Notes: generated from the sequence alone by a model not told the origin. Shown: positions 37,336 through 45,206, counted from the stretch's first letter. The stretch: DNA of 64,000 nucleotides from Sphingobacterium detergens (GCF_003610355.1 NZ_RAPY01000001.1:620001-684000); one strand, 5' to 3'. A program made the numbers and translations.

Positions 37336-37365
37336 TTGCAATAAAGTAAAAAATTACTACATTTG
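37336..37365 (+). promoter_or_regulatory. Bacteroidota-type promoter of tRNA-Ser
   Basis: TTG at 37336-37338, 19 bases, then TACATTTG at 37358-37365, the same geometry as before tRNA-Leu. Transcription would start about 6-8 bases before the tRNA. Confidence 0.75.
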
Positions 37366-37378
37366 TGCACTGAAACAC

Positions 37379-37466
37379 GGAAAGGTGTCAGAGTGGTCGA
37401 ATGAGCAGTCCTGGAAAGACTGTATACGGGATGACTGTATCGAGGGTTCGAATCCCTCCCTTTCCG
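37379..37466 (+). tRNA. tRNA-Ser (anticodon GGA)
   Basis: Acceptor GGAAAGG (37379-37385) pairs with CCTTTCC (37459-37465); discriminator G at 37466, as in serine tRNAs. The anticodon stem CAGTC/GACTG encloses CTGGAAA, giving anticodon GGA. A long variable arm (TATACGGGATGACTGTAT region) and T arm GAGGG-TTCGAAT-CCCTC complete the class II fold. CCA is not encoded. It has its own promoter and terminator. Confidence 0.95.
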
Positions 37467-37472
37467 CAAAAT

Positions 37473-37503
37473 AAAGAGCAGCTGTAAAAAGTTGCTCTTT
37501 TTT
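37473..37503 (+). terminator. Terminator of tRNA-Ser
   Basis: AAAGAGCAGC (37473-37482) pairs with GTTGCTCTTT (37491-37500) with one G-U pair, followed by Ts. Confidence 0.75.
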
Positions 37504-37723
37504 GTTTCATAGAAACTCCCCTTCTTTATTCCTGGAAAAATTTGATAAAGCACACATACACATTTTTTTGATTTTATCATGTAAACTTTTGTCTACTGTT
37601 TTGGCAGCTTACTGTTTTAGTGCAAATAATTTAATCATTGTTTCACAATAAAAACAATTTATTACGTTATCTTTATTAGGAGCGTAAATCGCATTTATCA
37701 CATAAAAATTTATAATAGAAAAA

Positions 37724-38053
37724 ATGGGAAAATTTGTAGTGAAAACAAGAAAAGATGGCGAATTCCAGTTTAATTTAAAAGCTGGAAATGGTCAGGTTAT
37801 TTTGAACAGTGAAGGATATAAAACAAAGGCGAACTGTTTAAATGGGATTGAATCTGTAAAAAGAAACGCCCAGGATAATGATAAATTTGAAAGAAAGACT
37901 TCAACAAATGGGAAGCACTATTTCAACTTGAAAGCAACCAACGGCCAAGTTATAGGAACAAGCGAAATGTATGAAAGTGCGAGTGGAATGGAAAACGGTA
38001 TTGAATCTGTAAAATCAAACGCGCCAGATGCGACGATCGAAGATCTTGATTAG
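37724..38053 (+). CDS. YegP family protein (two DUF1508 repeats)
   Basis: A 109-residue soluble protein made of two tandem copies of the DUF1508 fold. Repeat 1 (about 3-51) has G-E-FQFNLKAGNGQVIL and NCLNGIESVKRNA; repeat 2 (about 54-103) has GKHYFNLKATNGQVIG and SGMENGIESVKSNA. The two repeats are plainly duplicates. YegP is the E. coli homologue; the biological role is not established. The gene stands alone, with an AT-rich upstream region and a hairpin downstream. Confidence 0.92.
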   Translation: MGKFVVKTRKDGEFQFNLKAGNGQVILNSEGYKTKANCLNGIESVKRNAQDNDKFERKTSTNGKHYFNLKATNGQVIGTSEMYESASGMENGIESVKSNAPDATIEDLD

Positions 38054-38084
38054 CAAATAAAAAATGATTTGTATAATCAAGTGC

Positions 38085-38119
38085 AAGTAGAGCCCGATAT
38101 TATATGTCGGGCTTTACTT
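38085..38119 (+). terminator. Probable terminator of the YegP gene
   Basis: AAGTAGAGCCCGA (38085-38097) pairs with TCGGGCTTTACTT (38107-38119) with one G-U pair. There is only a weak T run. Confidence 0.5.
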
Positions 38120-38164
38120 ATATCAGAACATGATAGGTTCCGCTTTCAGAAAACAATAACACTT

Positions 38165-38575
38165 TTACAAATGCCGATCCCCCTCTGCTATTTCTAAATC
38201 ATTAATACTCGCGTACCGTTTGCTCATCAGACCATTTTCATCAAACTCCCAGTTCTCATTTCCATAAGCTCTAAACCATCTTCCATCTTTGTTTCTATAT
38301 TCATACTCAAATCGGACAGCAATTCTATTTTCGGTATGAGACCAATACTCTTTTTTCAATTTATAATCCAGTTCATTCGCCCATTTTGTCGTTAGAAACT
38401 GAACAATCTCTTCCCTCCCATTGATAAATAGATGCCTATTTCGCCATTCGCTGTCTATCGTATAAGCCATGGACACCCGTTCAGGATTCTGGGAGTTCCA
38501 TGCATCTTCAGCCATCTGGATCTTTTGTTTTGCCGTTTCCAATGTAAAAGGTGGCAATGGATGTTTCTGTTCCAT
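38165..38575 (-). CDS. DUF1348 / NTF2-like protein
   Basis: A 136-residue protein of the SnoaL/NTF2-like fold, DUF1348 branch. The marks are [27 protein letters not shown] at the start, [17 protein letters not shown] at the end and many Trp residues ([25 protein letters not shown]). These proteins form a cone with an internal pocket; most have no known reaction. The gene begins 5 bases after the TetR-family gene upstream, so the regulator and this protein are co-expressed. Confidence 0.88.
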   Translation of the reverse strand: MEQKHPLPPFTLETAKQKIQMAEDAWNSQNPERVSMAYTIDSEWRNRHLFINGREEIVQFLTTKWANELDYKLKKEYWSHTENRIAVRFEYEYRNKDGRWFRAYGNENWEFDENGLMSKRYASINDLEIAEGDRHL

Positions 38576-38580
38576 AAATT

Positions 38581-39126
38581 TTAAATAATATGATTAACAA
38601 TTTCTTTTGATTTCAGAACAAGTTCATTTGAGCTAAAAAGCTGACTTTCAATAATAGCGCTTTCAAATAATAGATAGATATGCGCAGCCAATAAGCCCTC
38701 TCCCAGTATTTCTGCGAAAAATTTTCTCAGATCATTTTTGTGAGACTGTATGACAGAAAGAATTGCACTTTGATTTTTTGAGAGCTCAGAAAGAATATTT
38801 AGGAAACTACAACCTCTAAAATTTTCTTTATTATTCATATGAATAATAAAATCAAATGCAGCCAATATGGATTGTTTATGGCTGACTGAGTCTTGCGTAT
38901 ATGTGACTGAGTCTTGCGTATATGCGCGGAGCTCCGAAAACCAAAAAGTATGTCTGGAGGTCAAAAAAGCGATGCAAAGATCATCTTTGGATTTAAAATG
39001 CTGATAAAAACTAGCTTTGGCAACCTTTGCCTCACTTATGATCTGATTTATCCCTGTGCTATTGTATCCCTGTTGATGGAATAATAAGGAGGCTGTATTT
39101 AAAACTCTCTCTCTTGGGTTATCCAT
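38581..39126 (-). CDS. TetR/AcrR family regulator
   Basis: A 181-residue repressor. The N-terminal helix-turn-helix is typical: [46 protein letters not shown] (key points GYNSTGI and [10 protein letters not shown]). The C-terminal ligand-binding part is helical, with [18 protein letters not shown] and a last helix for dimerisation. Residues 67-80 contain a perfect 7-residue duplication ([14 protein letters not shown]) from a 21-bp tandem repeat. I start at ATG 39126. Just upstream is a long palindrome (39155-39200), most likely its own operator. It leads an operon with the DUF1348 gene. Confidence 0.9.
   Translation of the reverse strand: MDNPRERVLNTASLLFHQQGYNSTGINQIISEAKVAKASFYQHFKSKDDLCIAFLTSRHTFWFSELRAYTQDSVTYTQDSVSHKQSILAAFDFIIHMNNKENFRGCSFLNILSELSKNQSAILSVIQSHKNDLRKFFAEILGEGLLAAHIYLLFESAIIESQLFSSNELVLKSKEIVNHII
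38883..38924. repeat. Two perfect 21-bp tandem copies inside the TetR gene
   Basis: The units 38883-38903 and 38904-38924 are identical and in frame, adding seven residues between the DNA-binding and ligand-binding parts of the regulator. Confidence 0.9.
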
Positions 39127-39154
39127 TTCTTTAAATTTTGTAAAACAAAAATAG

Positions 39155-39200
39155 AAAACAATCATTAAACAGACAAGTCTGTCTGTTTAATGATTGTTTT
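39155..39200. promoter_or_regulatory. Operator-like palindrome upstream of the TetR gene
   Basis: Arms of 21 bp (39155-39175 and 39180-39200) are perfect inverted repeats around AGTC. The core AAACAGACA/TGTCTGTTT resembles TetR-family operators, and a nested CAGACAAGTCTG is present. It ends 29 bases before the regulator start codon, so autorepression is likely; the divergent hydrolase gene starts 275 bases away. Confidence 0.7.
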
Positions 39201-39474
39201 AAATAGACGCATAAAAGATACCTGTCATAAAACAATACTAGCTGTAATTTGTCTTATATTCAGTCGGTTATGGTTGTTTTTTTGAAGTTATCACTATATA
39301 TAAAATTAGCTGTAAAGAACTTTTATCAGCATTCTCAAAAACTTAATGTGCATTAAGTTTACTACTTAATCTAGATTATTCTTTAAAAGAGCGGCCTTAT
39401 CTAATTTTATAAGTGAGAAAAATAGGTCGCGAATGTGGCCTATTGAGATTATCAAAAAATTAAAAAACAACATT

Positions 39475-40116
39475 ATGGCAAGTTTTCCAATTCGTGATCA
39501 AAAGAAAGATCATTTGATTACTCCAGAAAATGCGGCTCTAGTCATTATTGATTATCAGCCAGTACAGGTTAATTCGATTGCCTCCATGGATAGGCAACTC
39601 CTTATCAACAATATTGTTGGGTTGGCCAAGATGGCAAAGCTCTATAATCTTCCTATCATCCTCTCCACTGTCAATGTGAAAACTGGTTTGAACTTTGAAA
39701 CAATTCCCCAATTACGGAAAGAGCTTAAAGGGATACCTTCTTATGATCGTACGACAATAAATGCTTGGGAGGATGTGGAGTTTTTAAAGGCTGTTAAAGA
39801 AACAAAACGGTCTAAACTCATTATGACTGCCTTATGGACTGAAGCCTGCCTTTCCTTCCCTTCTTTGGATGCACTACAAGAAGGATTTGAAGTTTATCCG
39901 GTTGTTGATGCTGTCGGGGGGACTTCTGTAGCAGCACATGATGCCGCATTGCGCAGAATTGAACAAGCCGGAGGTCAGCCGGTTAGTGTTGCACAACTTT
40001 TCTGTGAATTACAAAGAGATTGGGCGAGAGCAGATACCGCCCATGGCTTTATGAATCTTTTTATAGAAACTGGCGGAACTGCAGGTATTCAGTTTTCCTA
40101 TGACAAAGCGGAATAA
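39475..40116 (+). CDS. Isochorismatase-family cysteine hydrolase
   Basis: A 213-residue YcaC-like hydrolase. It has Asp26 in VIIDYQ and the nucleophile Cys125 in WTEACLSF; the usual basic residue is probably Arg92 in YDRTTINAWED. The substrate is unknown. The family includes isochorismatases, nicotinamidases and many uncharacterised amidases; the NAW segment fits the YcaC branch. I start at ATG 39475, since the upstream extension has no family similarity. It is divergent from the TetR-DUF1348 pair and separated by about 350 bases containing the long palindrome, so that regulator may control it. Confidence 0.87.
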   Translation: MASFPIRDQKKDHLITPENAALVIIDYQPVQVNSIASMDRQLLINNIVGLAKMAKLYNLPIILSTVNVKTGLNFETIPQLRKELKGIPSYDRTTINAWEDVEFLKAVKETKRSKLIMTALWTEACLSFPSLDALQEGFEVYPVVDAVGGTSVAAHDAALRRIEQAGGQPVSVAQLFCELQRDWARADTAHGFMNLFIETGGTAGIQFSYDKAE

Positions 40117-40152
40117 AGAATGGGTATAAAAACATTATAATGGTTAACAAGC

Positions 40153-40190
40153 TATCCCCAGGATAATCTTTATCAGCGATCCTGGGGATA
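40153..40190. terminator. Hairpin after the isochorismatase-family gene
   Basis: TATCCCCAGGAT (40153-40164) pairs perfectly with ATCCTGGGGATA (40179-40190). No T run follows on either strand, so function as terminator is uncertain. Confidence 0.45.
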
Positions 40191-40254
40191 ATTAAAAATA
40201 GCTCAACGATTCCTGGCATCAATTAACTAACTTTATGTAAAAGAACCTAAAAAA

Positions 40255-41040
40255 ATGAAAAAAGTATCTAGCTATTTGAAGGTGATCGCTTTTTACCTGC
40301 TTACATTGCTTATTTTTGTTGGCTCATCTGCGATTACAAAACAGCTTCCTTCATCAGATCTGTTCTCTATAATCGTTGCATCCATCCTTACTTTTGCCTT
40401 GGTTTATTGGTTCGTTCGGAATGATAAAAGTACACTTTCCAAAAATGGACTAGGTTATAATAGAAAGAGTCTTATATACTTTACATCAGGATTTGTTATA
40501 GGTATGGTTATGGTCTTTATTATGACCGTGATTGTATTCAATTTTAGTGAGGTTACTTTTACCCGATCACAAACTTTCAACCCAAATATTTTTGGTGTAT
40601 ATATTCCTTTGTTTCTTTTTGTGGCTTGTCGTGAAGAACTTGTCTTTAGAACATATATGCTTTGGAAATTAAAGGCAACTACTGGTTCTTTTATCGCAAT
40701 GATTATTGTTGTAGTGATTTTCATTATTGAGCACCTTCTTGGAGGGTATACCGTTGTAAACGCACTTATTGGATCGGGATTAGGAGCGATCCTATTTGGA
40801 TTTGCTACCCTAAGAACAGGAAATATTGCGTTATCAGCGGGGCTTCATTTTGCTTGGAATCTAACACATTGGTTATTTGGCTTCAAGGGGAATACAGGTT
40901 TTTTCGTTGAAACAGTTCACAAAGGAACAGAACAGCAGGCTGAAACAGTCGCATTTATAGGCTATGTTGTTGCAATGATAATAGGTATCGGTGTAGTTTA
41001 TCTATTCTTTAAACCTTTAAAAATAGGATTGGAAAAATAG
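40255..41040 (+). CDS. CPBP family intramembrane metalloprotease
   Basis: A 261-residue membrane protein with about eight hydrophobic segments and the type II CAAX protease/ABI motifs: motif 1 REELVFR (Glu127, Glu128, Arg132), motif 2 with His160 (IIEHLLGG), and motif 3 with His198 (GLHFAWNLTHW). All catalytic residues are present. In bacteria members process peptides or act in bacteriocin immunity; none of this can be decided here. It starts 138 bases after the isochorismatase-family gene on the same strand, with a hairpin between. Confidence 0.88.
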   Translation: MKKVSSYLKVIAFYLLTLLIFVGSSAITKQLPSSDLFSIIVASILTFALVYWFVRNDKSTLSKNGLGYNRKSLIYFTSGFVIGMVMVFIMTVIVFNFSEVTFTRSQTFNPNIFGVYIPLFLFVACREELVFRTYMLWKLKATTGSFIAMIIVVVIFIIEHLLGGYTVVNALIGSGLGAILFGFATLRTGNIALSAGLHFAWNLTHWLFGFKGNTGFFVETVHKGTEQQAETVAFIGYVVAMIIGIGVVYLFFKPLKIGLEK

Positions 41041-41170
41041 AAAATCAAATAAAAATCATCCCGCAAAGAATACAACTGGATTAGGTCCACACATAGCGAT
41101 CAGCATCATAACCATTGTGCTGATGGTTAATTTCAGTGATTTCTTCCAATGATATACAAATGTAAGTATT

Positions 41171-41302
41171 CATAAGCAAAGCTTCTCACCTATTCCACCG
41201 GATATCCATAATCGCTTGGAGCTCTTGGACGGTGATATACACCTAGAGCAGGAAAATAACGATATTTTGATCGTGATCCAGATTCCTTTTAAAGCAAGAT
41301 AG
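41171..41302 (+). pseudogene. Possible remnant of a histidine kinase C-terminus
   Basis: One frame reads HNRLELLDGDIHLEQ followed by ILIVIQIPFK and a stop at 41300-41302. This matches the usual end of the ATPase domain in NarL-type sensor kinases (NR.ELLGG...I.IPL). No upstream kinase part or start was found. A short decayed fragment is the simplest reading; chance similarity cannot be excluded. Confidence 0.35.
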
Positions 41303-41697
41303 ATAAATTGAATTATGTGTTTTCTTGAACAAAAAAAAATGTCGCAGAAAAAGGGCTTTAATGCTTTGTAAAGGCTATAATTGAATTTATTCTAAAAATA
41401 AAAAAGTAAAACCTGTTATATGTCAATATTTTATACCTATACTTGTAACATAATCAGGCTCCTCCTTTGCTTTTCTGAAACCGTCAGGTATCCCTTTCTG
41501 CTCAGTTTTTGCATTTTCAGAAGCTAATTTTGTTGTCAAAATAATAGGTGAAGTACCTTTTTTGAACTTGCATAAACCCAAGCCCATTAAAATACAAAAC
41601 ATCATTTCTTGTGAACAAATAGATTTATCATTGCAGGGATAGCAGTATCTTTTCAATAGGTTTAATAATGAATAATTTAATACTAATATATAATACA
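41303..41697. other. Intergenic region before the cold-shock gene
   Basis: No gene can be supported. A minus-strand frame of 91 codons (41423-41698) is open but has no recognisable domain and no evident start signal. The last 60 or so bases are the AT-rich leader of the cold-shock gene. Confidence 0.5.
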
Positions 41698-41889
41698 ATG
41701 CAAGAAGGAACAGTAAAATTCTTTAACCAGACAAAAGGTTTCGGTTTTATTACACCAGCTGATGGTGGTGAAGACATTTTCGTACATGTTACCGGTCTAA
41801 TCAATGAAGTACGCGAAAATGATAGCGTAACATTTGATGTAGAAAACGGAAAAAAGGGCATTAACGCAACTAATGTACGTATCGCTTAA
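41698..41889 (+). CDS. Cold-shock domain protein
   Basis: A 63-residue single-stranded nucleic-acid-binding OB-fold protein of the Csp family. RNP1 is KGFGFI (13-18) and RNP2 is DIFVHV (26-31). It begins MQEGTVKFFN, which fixes the start at ATG 41698, although the frame is open for ten codons upstream. The protein is slightly shorter than CspA (70). The A/T-rich leader may contain thermoregulatory structure, which cannot be judged by eye. A strong terminator follows 47 bases after the stop, so it is a single-gene transcript. Confidence 0.95.
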   Translation: MQEGTVKFFNQTKGFGFITPADGGEDIFVHVTGLINEVRENDSVTFDVENGKKGINATNVRIA

Positions 41890-41935
41890 TTAAGTAGAAT
41901 ACTCAATCTCGAAGTTGCATGGCGCATCTTCTAAG

Positions 41936-41968
41936 AAAGTGTAACAGATTACTGTTGCACTTTTTTTT
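41936..41968 (+). terminator. Terminator of the cold-shock gene
   Basis: AAAGTGTAACAG (41936-41947) pairs with CTGTTGCACTTT (41952-41963) with one G-U pair and a four-base loop, then a run of Ts. Confidence 0.85.
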
Positions 41969-42280
41969 GTTCCTCCCCTTATCAAGTAATCGACTGTTCC
42001 TTAGTTCTTTTTAAGCTGTCGCTTAAATTGGTAAATCTCGAAATTCTAACGAATCCCTGATAGAGCCTACCAGGGATTATAGCTAATGACCAAGGACTAA
42101 TCGTTGTGGTACTACATCACATAGTAATTCGCTTTTTTTCAAAATCAAAATATTACAAATCACCTCCGCAATTCCATATAGACAATTTTGCTTTTGTCGC
42201 GAATTTTACCTGTGATTTAGACTTGTCATAACCTACGTTGCTGACAGGATTGCATTCAACGGTATTAGCGGAAATTTCTC
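41969..42280. other. Intergenic region before the TetR-like gene
   Basis: No gene seen. The only structure noted is a weak hairpin, AATCCCTG (42052-42059) with CAGGGATT (42071-42078). Base composition is ordinary. Confidence 0.5.
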
Positions 42281-42787
42281 ATGAATAAAAATGATATAAA
42301 AAACACGAATCTCCTTCGGAAGTCCATCGTGGATACTAGGTCTCTCCTATTGACCAGAAAAATACGACAGCTCAAAGTATCCGATCTTATTTCGGCACTG
42401 AATCTCTCCAGGAGCAAGTTCTTTCGCTTCTTTGGAAATATGAATATTATTTTGGAATTAGTCATTTCAGAAGAACTTGAGCGCAGTTATGATCTTATTG
42501 CCTGTAATCTTCTGGCCGGCCTGGACAACCCACATCTAATAGCCGAACTCAATCTGCTTCGGGCAATCTATCTAAGAAAGAACAGTATACTTTATAATTA
42601 TTATAAGGGCATATTATCCCTGCCCAAAAGATATGCGACATTAATACAAGCTCTCGCAGCAAAGGAACAGCAATTGTACATAAATATCTTATCAAAACAA
42701 AAGAACTATCTCGCAAATGATTACAGTCAGATTAAACTATTGCCTCTGTTTCAAAATAGGGCAATTAACCAGGAGTCGCTAGCGTAG
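42281..42787 (+). CDS. TetR-like DNA-binding protein, divergent
   Basis: A 168-residue, probably all-helical protein. Residues about 15-62 look like a TetR-family DNA-binding region: TRSLLLTRKIRQLKVSDLISALNLSRSKFFRFFGNMNIIL, where LKVSDLISALNLSRSKFFRFF aligns with the (I)T..dIa..aGvs.gtfY.yF pattern, with unusual Ser-Lys-Phe-Phe. The rest is helical and shorter than usual; the ligand is unknown. It opens the group of small regulatory and metal-domain genes that precedes the efflux operon and lies 92 bases before the next gene on the same strand. Confidence 0.75.
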   Translation: MNKNDIKNTNLLRKSIVDTRSLLLTRKIRQLKVSDLISALNLSRSKFFRFFGNMNIILELVISEELERSYDLIACNLLAGLDNPHLIAELNLLRAIYLRKNSILYNYYKGILSLPKRYATLIQALAAKEQQLYINILSKQKNYLANDYSQIKLLPLFQNRAINQESLA

Positions 42788-42879
42788 CATATCAGTAAAT
42801 TTCACAACTCTTAGCCGAAATACCATAGTAATTCCCCGGTAGGTAATCAGGAAATTTGTAAGACTAAAATAAATTCAAG

Positions 42880-43125
42880 ATGAAAAATGTAGAATTGAGC
42901 ATACCAGATATGCAGAGCACACACTGCCAAACAAGAGTGAATGCTGTGGTTAACGAGTTTGAGGATGTCAAAATTGAAAGATTGGAAGCTGGAAGACTTA
43001 CTGTTTCAATTGATCGTAACGAAATTGAAGATGAACTGGTATCCGCGATTACGCGTGCAGGCTACAACGTAAAACCTGAGCGTAGTGAAAAATCTTCAAG
43101 TTGTTCAACAGGCTGTTGCGGATAA
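42880..43125 (+). CDS. Heavy-metal-associated (HMA) domain peptide with altered metal site
   Basis: An 81-residue protein with the ferredoxin-like HMA fold (beta-alpha-beta-beta-alpha-beta): IPDMQSTHCQTRV, then VNEFEDVKIERLEAGRLTVSI and ELVSAITRAGYNV. The usual metal loop MxCxxC is here MQSTHC, so the first Cys is Ser13 and only Cys16 remains. The C-terminal tail has Cys75, Cys79 and Cys80 (CSTGCCG), which might bind the metal instead. Copper or zinc chaperones and P-type ATPase domains share this fold. It is followed by a strong hairpin and an AraC-type half-regulator gene. Confidence 0.85.
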   Translation: MKNVELSIPDMQSTHCQTRVNAVVNEFEDVKIERLEAGRLTVSIDRNEIEDELVSAITRAGYNVKPERSEKSSSCSTGCCG

Positions 43126-43129
43126 TGGG

Positions 43130-43172
43130 CAATAACGTAGAGAAGCAAGCCATCTGCTTCTCTACGTTATTG
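43130..43172. repeat. Strong 18-bp hairpin between HMA peptide and AraC-type genes
   Basis: The arms 43130-43147 and 43155-43172 are perfectly complementary with a 7-base loop. It starts 5 bases after the HMA stop codon and ends 40 bases before the next start. No T run follows, so it is either a weak terminator, an mRNA 3'-end stabiliser or an attenuator. Confidence 0.8.
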
Positions 43173-43212
43173 GTAAGAATACCTGCAAAAAGTCCTCTTT
43201 TATAAAAGAATT

Positions 43213-43620
43213 ATGATAAATATGTACAATTCAGATGAGTGCCCGGATATGATAACGAAAGTTTATCTTGTGGTGGAGCAGATTATTCAATCGCAGTTGG
43301 AAACCGGAAAATCCATCCAATTCGCACTGGAACTTAACAACAAACTAAAAACAGATTATCAAGAATTGAACAATCTATTCCTCGCCCGATGTGATATGAG
43401 TCTCGATGTAATTTTCCTAAAACAGATTGTCGAAAAGGTGAAAGAACTGCTTGTGTATACTGAACAGCCACTGTCACAAATCGCGAAAGCATTAGGTTAC
43501 GAAAAATCAAATGACCTATCGGAACAGTTGCTGCGCTATACCGGGTTAACACCGGCACACTTCAAACGTATCCGAGAAATCAAGCTGGAAAACATCAGGC
43601 GGCAGCAGAAAAAAATATAA
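43213..43620 (+). CDS. AraC-type HTH protein without a sensor domain
   Basis: A 135-residue protein. The N-terminal part (1-75) is a linker-like helical segment (YLVVEQIIQSQLETG...LFLARCDMSLDVIFLKQIVEK). The C-terminal part holds the AraC DNA-binding region, with LLVYTEQPLSQIAKALGY and YTGLTPAHFKR. It closely follows the linker and HTH of the 190-residue regulator at 45207-45779 (LLVYTEMSLTEIAYALGY, YTGFTSSHFKQ) but has no HMA domain. A single HMA-like peptide is encoded just upstream, so sensor and DNA-binding parts appear split. Followed 43 bases later by a reductase gene. Confidence 0.85.
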   Translation: MINMYNSDECPDMITKVYLVVEQIIQSQLETGKSIQFALELNNKLKTDYQELNNLFLARCDMSLDVIFLKQIVEKVKELLVYTEQPLSQIAKALGYEKSNDLSEQLLRYTGLTPAHFKRIREIKLENIRRQQKKI

Positions 43621-43662
43621 GGGGTTGGCACACAAAATTATTGTCAGAAAGGGAATCGTGGA

Positions 43663-44733
43663 ATGAAAAAATATACTTGGCGTACACATAAAGTTGTAAG
43701 GGAAACAGAAGACACGGTAACGATATACTTCGATGCAACAGCACAGAAGATGACCTACCTGCCGGGACAGTATCTCAATATCCGGTTTAATATTAACGAC
43801 GAATTGCTTATAAGATCCTATTCATTGAGTTCCATCCCATCCGACAGGTATCCTGCTATTACAGTTAAACGGGTTGAAGGCGGTAAGATGAGTTCGTATA
43901 TAGTAGATCATGCAGCAAATATCGAGACCTGGGATGTAGAAGGTCCATTTGGAAGTTTTATTTTGGACCAGGAGATCGCAGATCAACAGCAGGTTGTTTT
44001 GCTTGCCGGAGGGAGCGGCATTTCGCCGCTATTTTCGATGTTGAAGAGTATTGGCAGCACAAGACATACTCCCTTGTTGATCTACAGTAGTAAATCACCG
44101 GAAGAAACTATTTTTTTTGATCTATTAACATCACTCGAAGTTGAGCGTAGATTGGACATCTGCTATTCTTTTACGGCACCAGAATTTGTTTCGACAAAAA
44201 TGAATCATATCCCGGGGCGGTTCTCTTTACTTGTGCTCCGTTCAGTGATCAAAAGGCTTGTCGCAGCAATTAATGATACACATTATTATATCTGTGGTCC
44301 CGTTGCGTTGATGGACCTTTACAGGGATGCCCTGATAGGCCTGAAAATTCCCCAAGAAAATATCCATATGGAATATTTCAATGCGACAGCTACAGATCTG
44401 GCTAATTTTGAAACAGCAGGCAGTACAAACGAGGTAATCATAACACACTACGAGGACAGCTATGTAGACGATCAAATACAAACATTCGAATGTACCTCAC
44501 TTGTCGAGGTTAAACCACGGCAATCGTTATTAGAGGCCATGAAAATACATGCTATTAACGTGGCAAGTTCTTGCAACAATGGAACTTGTGGAACCTGTTG
44601 GGCAGTCAAAACAACAGGTATAATTCATATGCACCGTCACGACGCATTACCCCCTGAAGATATTGCAGCGGGAATAGTTTTGCTCTGTCAAAGTTACCCC
44701 TTAACTGGGGATGTATGTGTTACTTTGCAGTAA
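43663..44733 (+). CDS. Flavodoxin-reductase-like protein with 2Fe-2S ferredoxin domain (PaaE/Hcr type)
   Basis: A 356-residue electron-transfer protein. The FAD domain has RSYS (51-54) in LLIRSYSLSS, the NAD domain starts at LLAGGSGISPLFSML and contains YYICGPVALM, and a C-terminal plant-type ferredoxin has Cys304, Cys309, Cys312 (CNNGTCGTC) and Cys342. This order (FAD, NAD, 2Fe-2S) is that of PaaE, Hcr and related reductases. The partner oxygenase or acceptor is not encoded nearby. It lies 43 bases after the AraC-type gene, as part of the same run of genes. Confidence 0.88.
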   Translation: MKKYTWRTHKVVRETEDTVTIYFDATAQKMTYLPGQYLNIRFNINDELLIRSYSLSSIPSDRYPAITVKRVEGGKMSSYIVDHAANIETWDVEGPFGSFILDQEIADQQQVVLLAGGSGISPLFSMLKSIGSTRHTPLLIYSSKSPEETIFFDLLTSLEVERRLDICYSFTAPEFVSTKMNHIPGRFSLLVLRSVIKRLVAAINDTHYYICGPVALMDLYRDALIGLKIPQENIHMEYFNATATDLANFETAGSTNEVIITHYEDSYVDDQIQTFECTSLVEVKPRQSLLEAMKIHAINVASSCNNGTCGTCWAVKTTGIIHMHRHDALPPEDIAAGIVLLCQSYPLTGDVCVTLQ

Positions 44734-44741
44734 CACATACA
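44712..44741. terminator. Hairpin over the reductase stop codon
   Basis: The 13-bp arms 44712-44724 and 44729-44741 are exact complements with a four-base loop. It sits between convergent genes; no long T run. Confidence 0.5.
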
Positions 44742-44743
44742 GT

Positions 44744-45010
44744 TCAAAAATTTTCCTTCAACAGTTCCTTTAGATTTCGATGCTCCAGACATAGATCGGC
44801 ATACATCGATTTTAAGGTATTGTTCTCTTCGTTCAAATTCACCAATACGACTAGTATATCCATTGCAACATCTTTATATTTATCTTTCAGTTCGTAAATC
44901 GTGGCGCCATATACGCCATATTTATCAAAAAGCTCCACCCCACTTTTTCCTAAATTATAGTCTTTCAGTATCTTGCTGATCTGATGTTCATTATTTGCTT
45001 TGTTCTTCAT
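44744..45010 (-). CDS. IS3-family OrfA-like protein, no OrfB
   Basis: An 88-residue protein with the layout of an IS3 transposase first frame: an HTH near the N-terminus (SKILKDYNLGKSGVELFDKYGVYGATIYELKDKY) and a Leu-zipper-like tail (LNEENNTLKSMYADLCLEHRNLKELL). The YADL.LE...LKELL ending is very characteristic. There is no OrfB (DDE integrase) gene downstream; instead the convergent reductase gene ends 10 bases away. It is either an insertion sequence remnant or a domesticated HTH protein. I found no terminal inverted repeats. Confidence 0.72.
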   Translation of the reverse strand: MKNKANNEHQISKILKDYNLGKSGVELFDKYGVYGATIYELKDKYKDVAMDILVVLVNLNEENNTLKSMYADLCLEHRNLKELLKENF

Positions 45011-45206
45011 CTTGCTAACGTATTATCTGTTACAAAATTCAGAAAGATCGACAGCCTTAACTATATACTTTTCCCCCTTAATTTTATGATATTTAACGCT
45101 ACCACAGACCATAACCTAAAATTTCGCAAATCTAAGAAGGAATATCATATAATCATATTCGATACAAATGCTGAATTTTATCCGGATATAAAAGAGGGAC
45201 AAATAC

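Noticed and set aside
40153..40190. Attachment site or insertion sequence end.
   Set aside because: The inverted repeat is a simple 12-bp hairpin after a gene, with no integrase or transposase beside it.
41056..41180. Short minus-strand frames that look faintly like a membrane-protein tail or a 30-residue peptide.
   Set aside because: Too short and without start signal or family pattern to call.
41423..41698. A 91-codon minus-strand frame next to the cold-shock gene.
   Set aside because: Composition looks somewhat protein-like, but no domain, signal or conserved neighbour supports it, and its start would overlap the cold-shock start codon.
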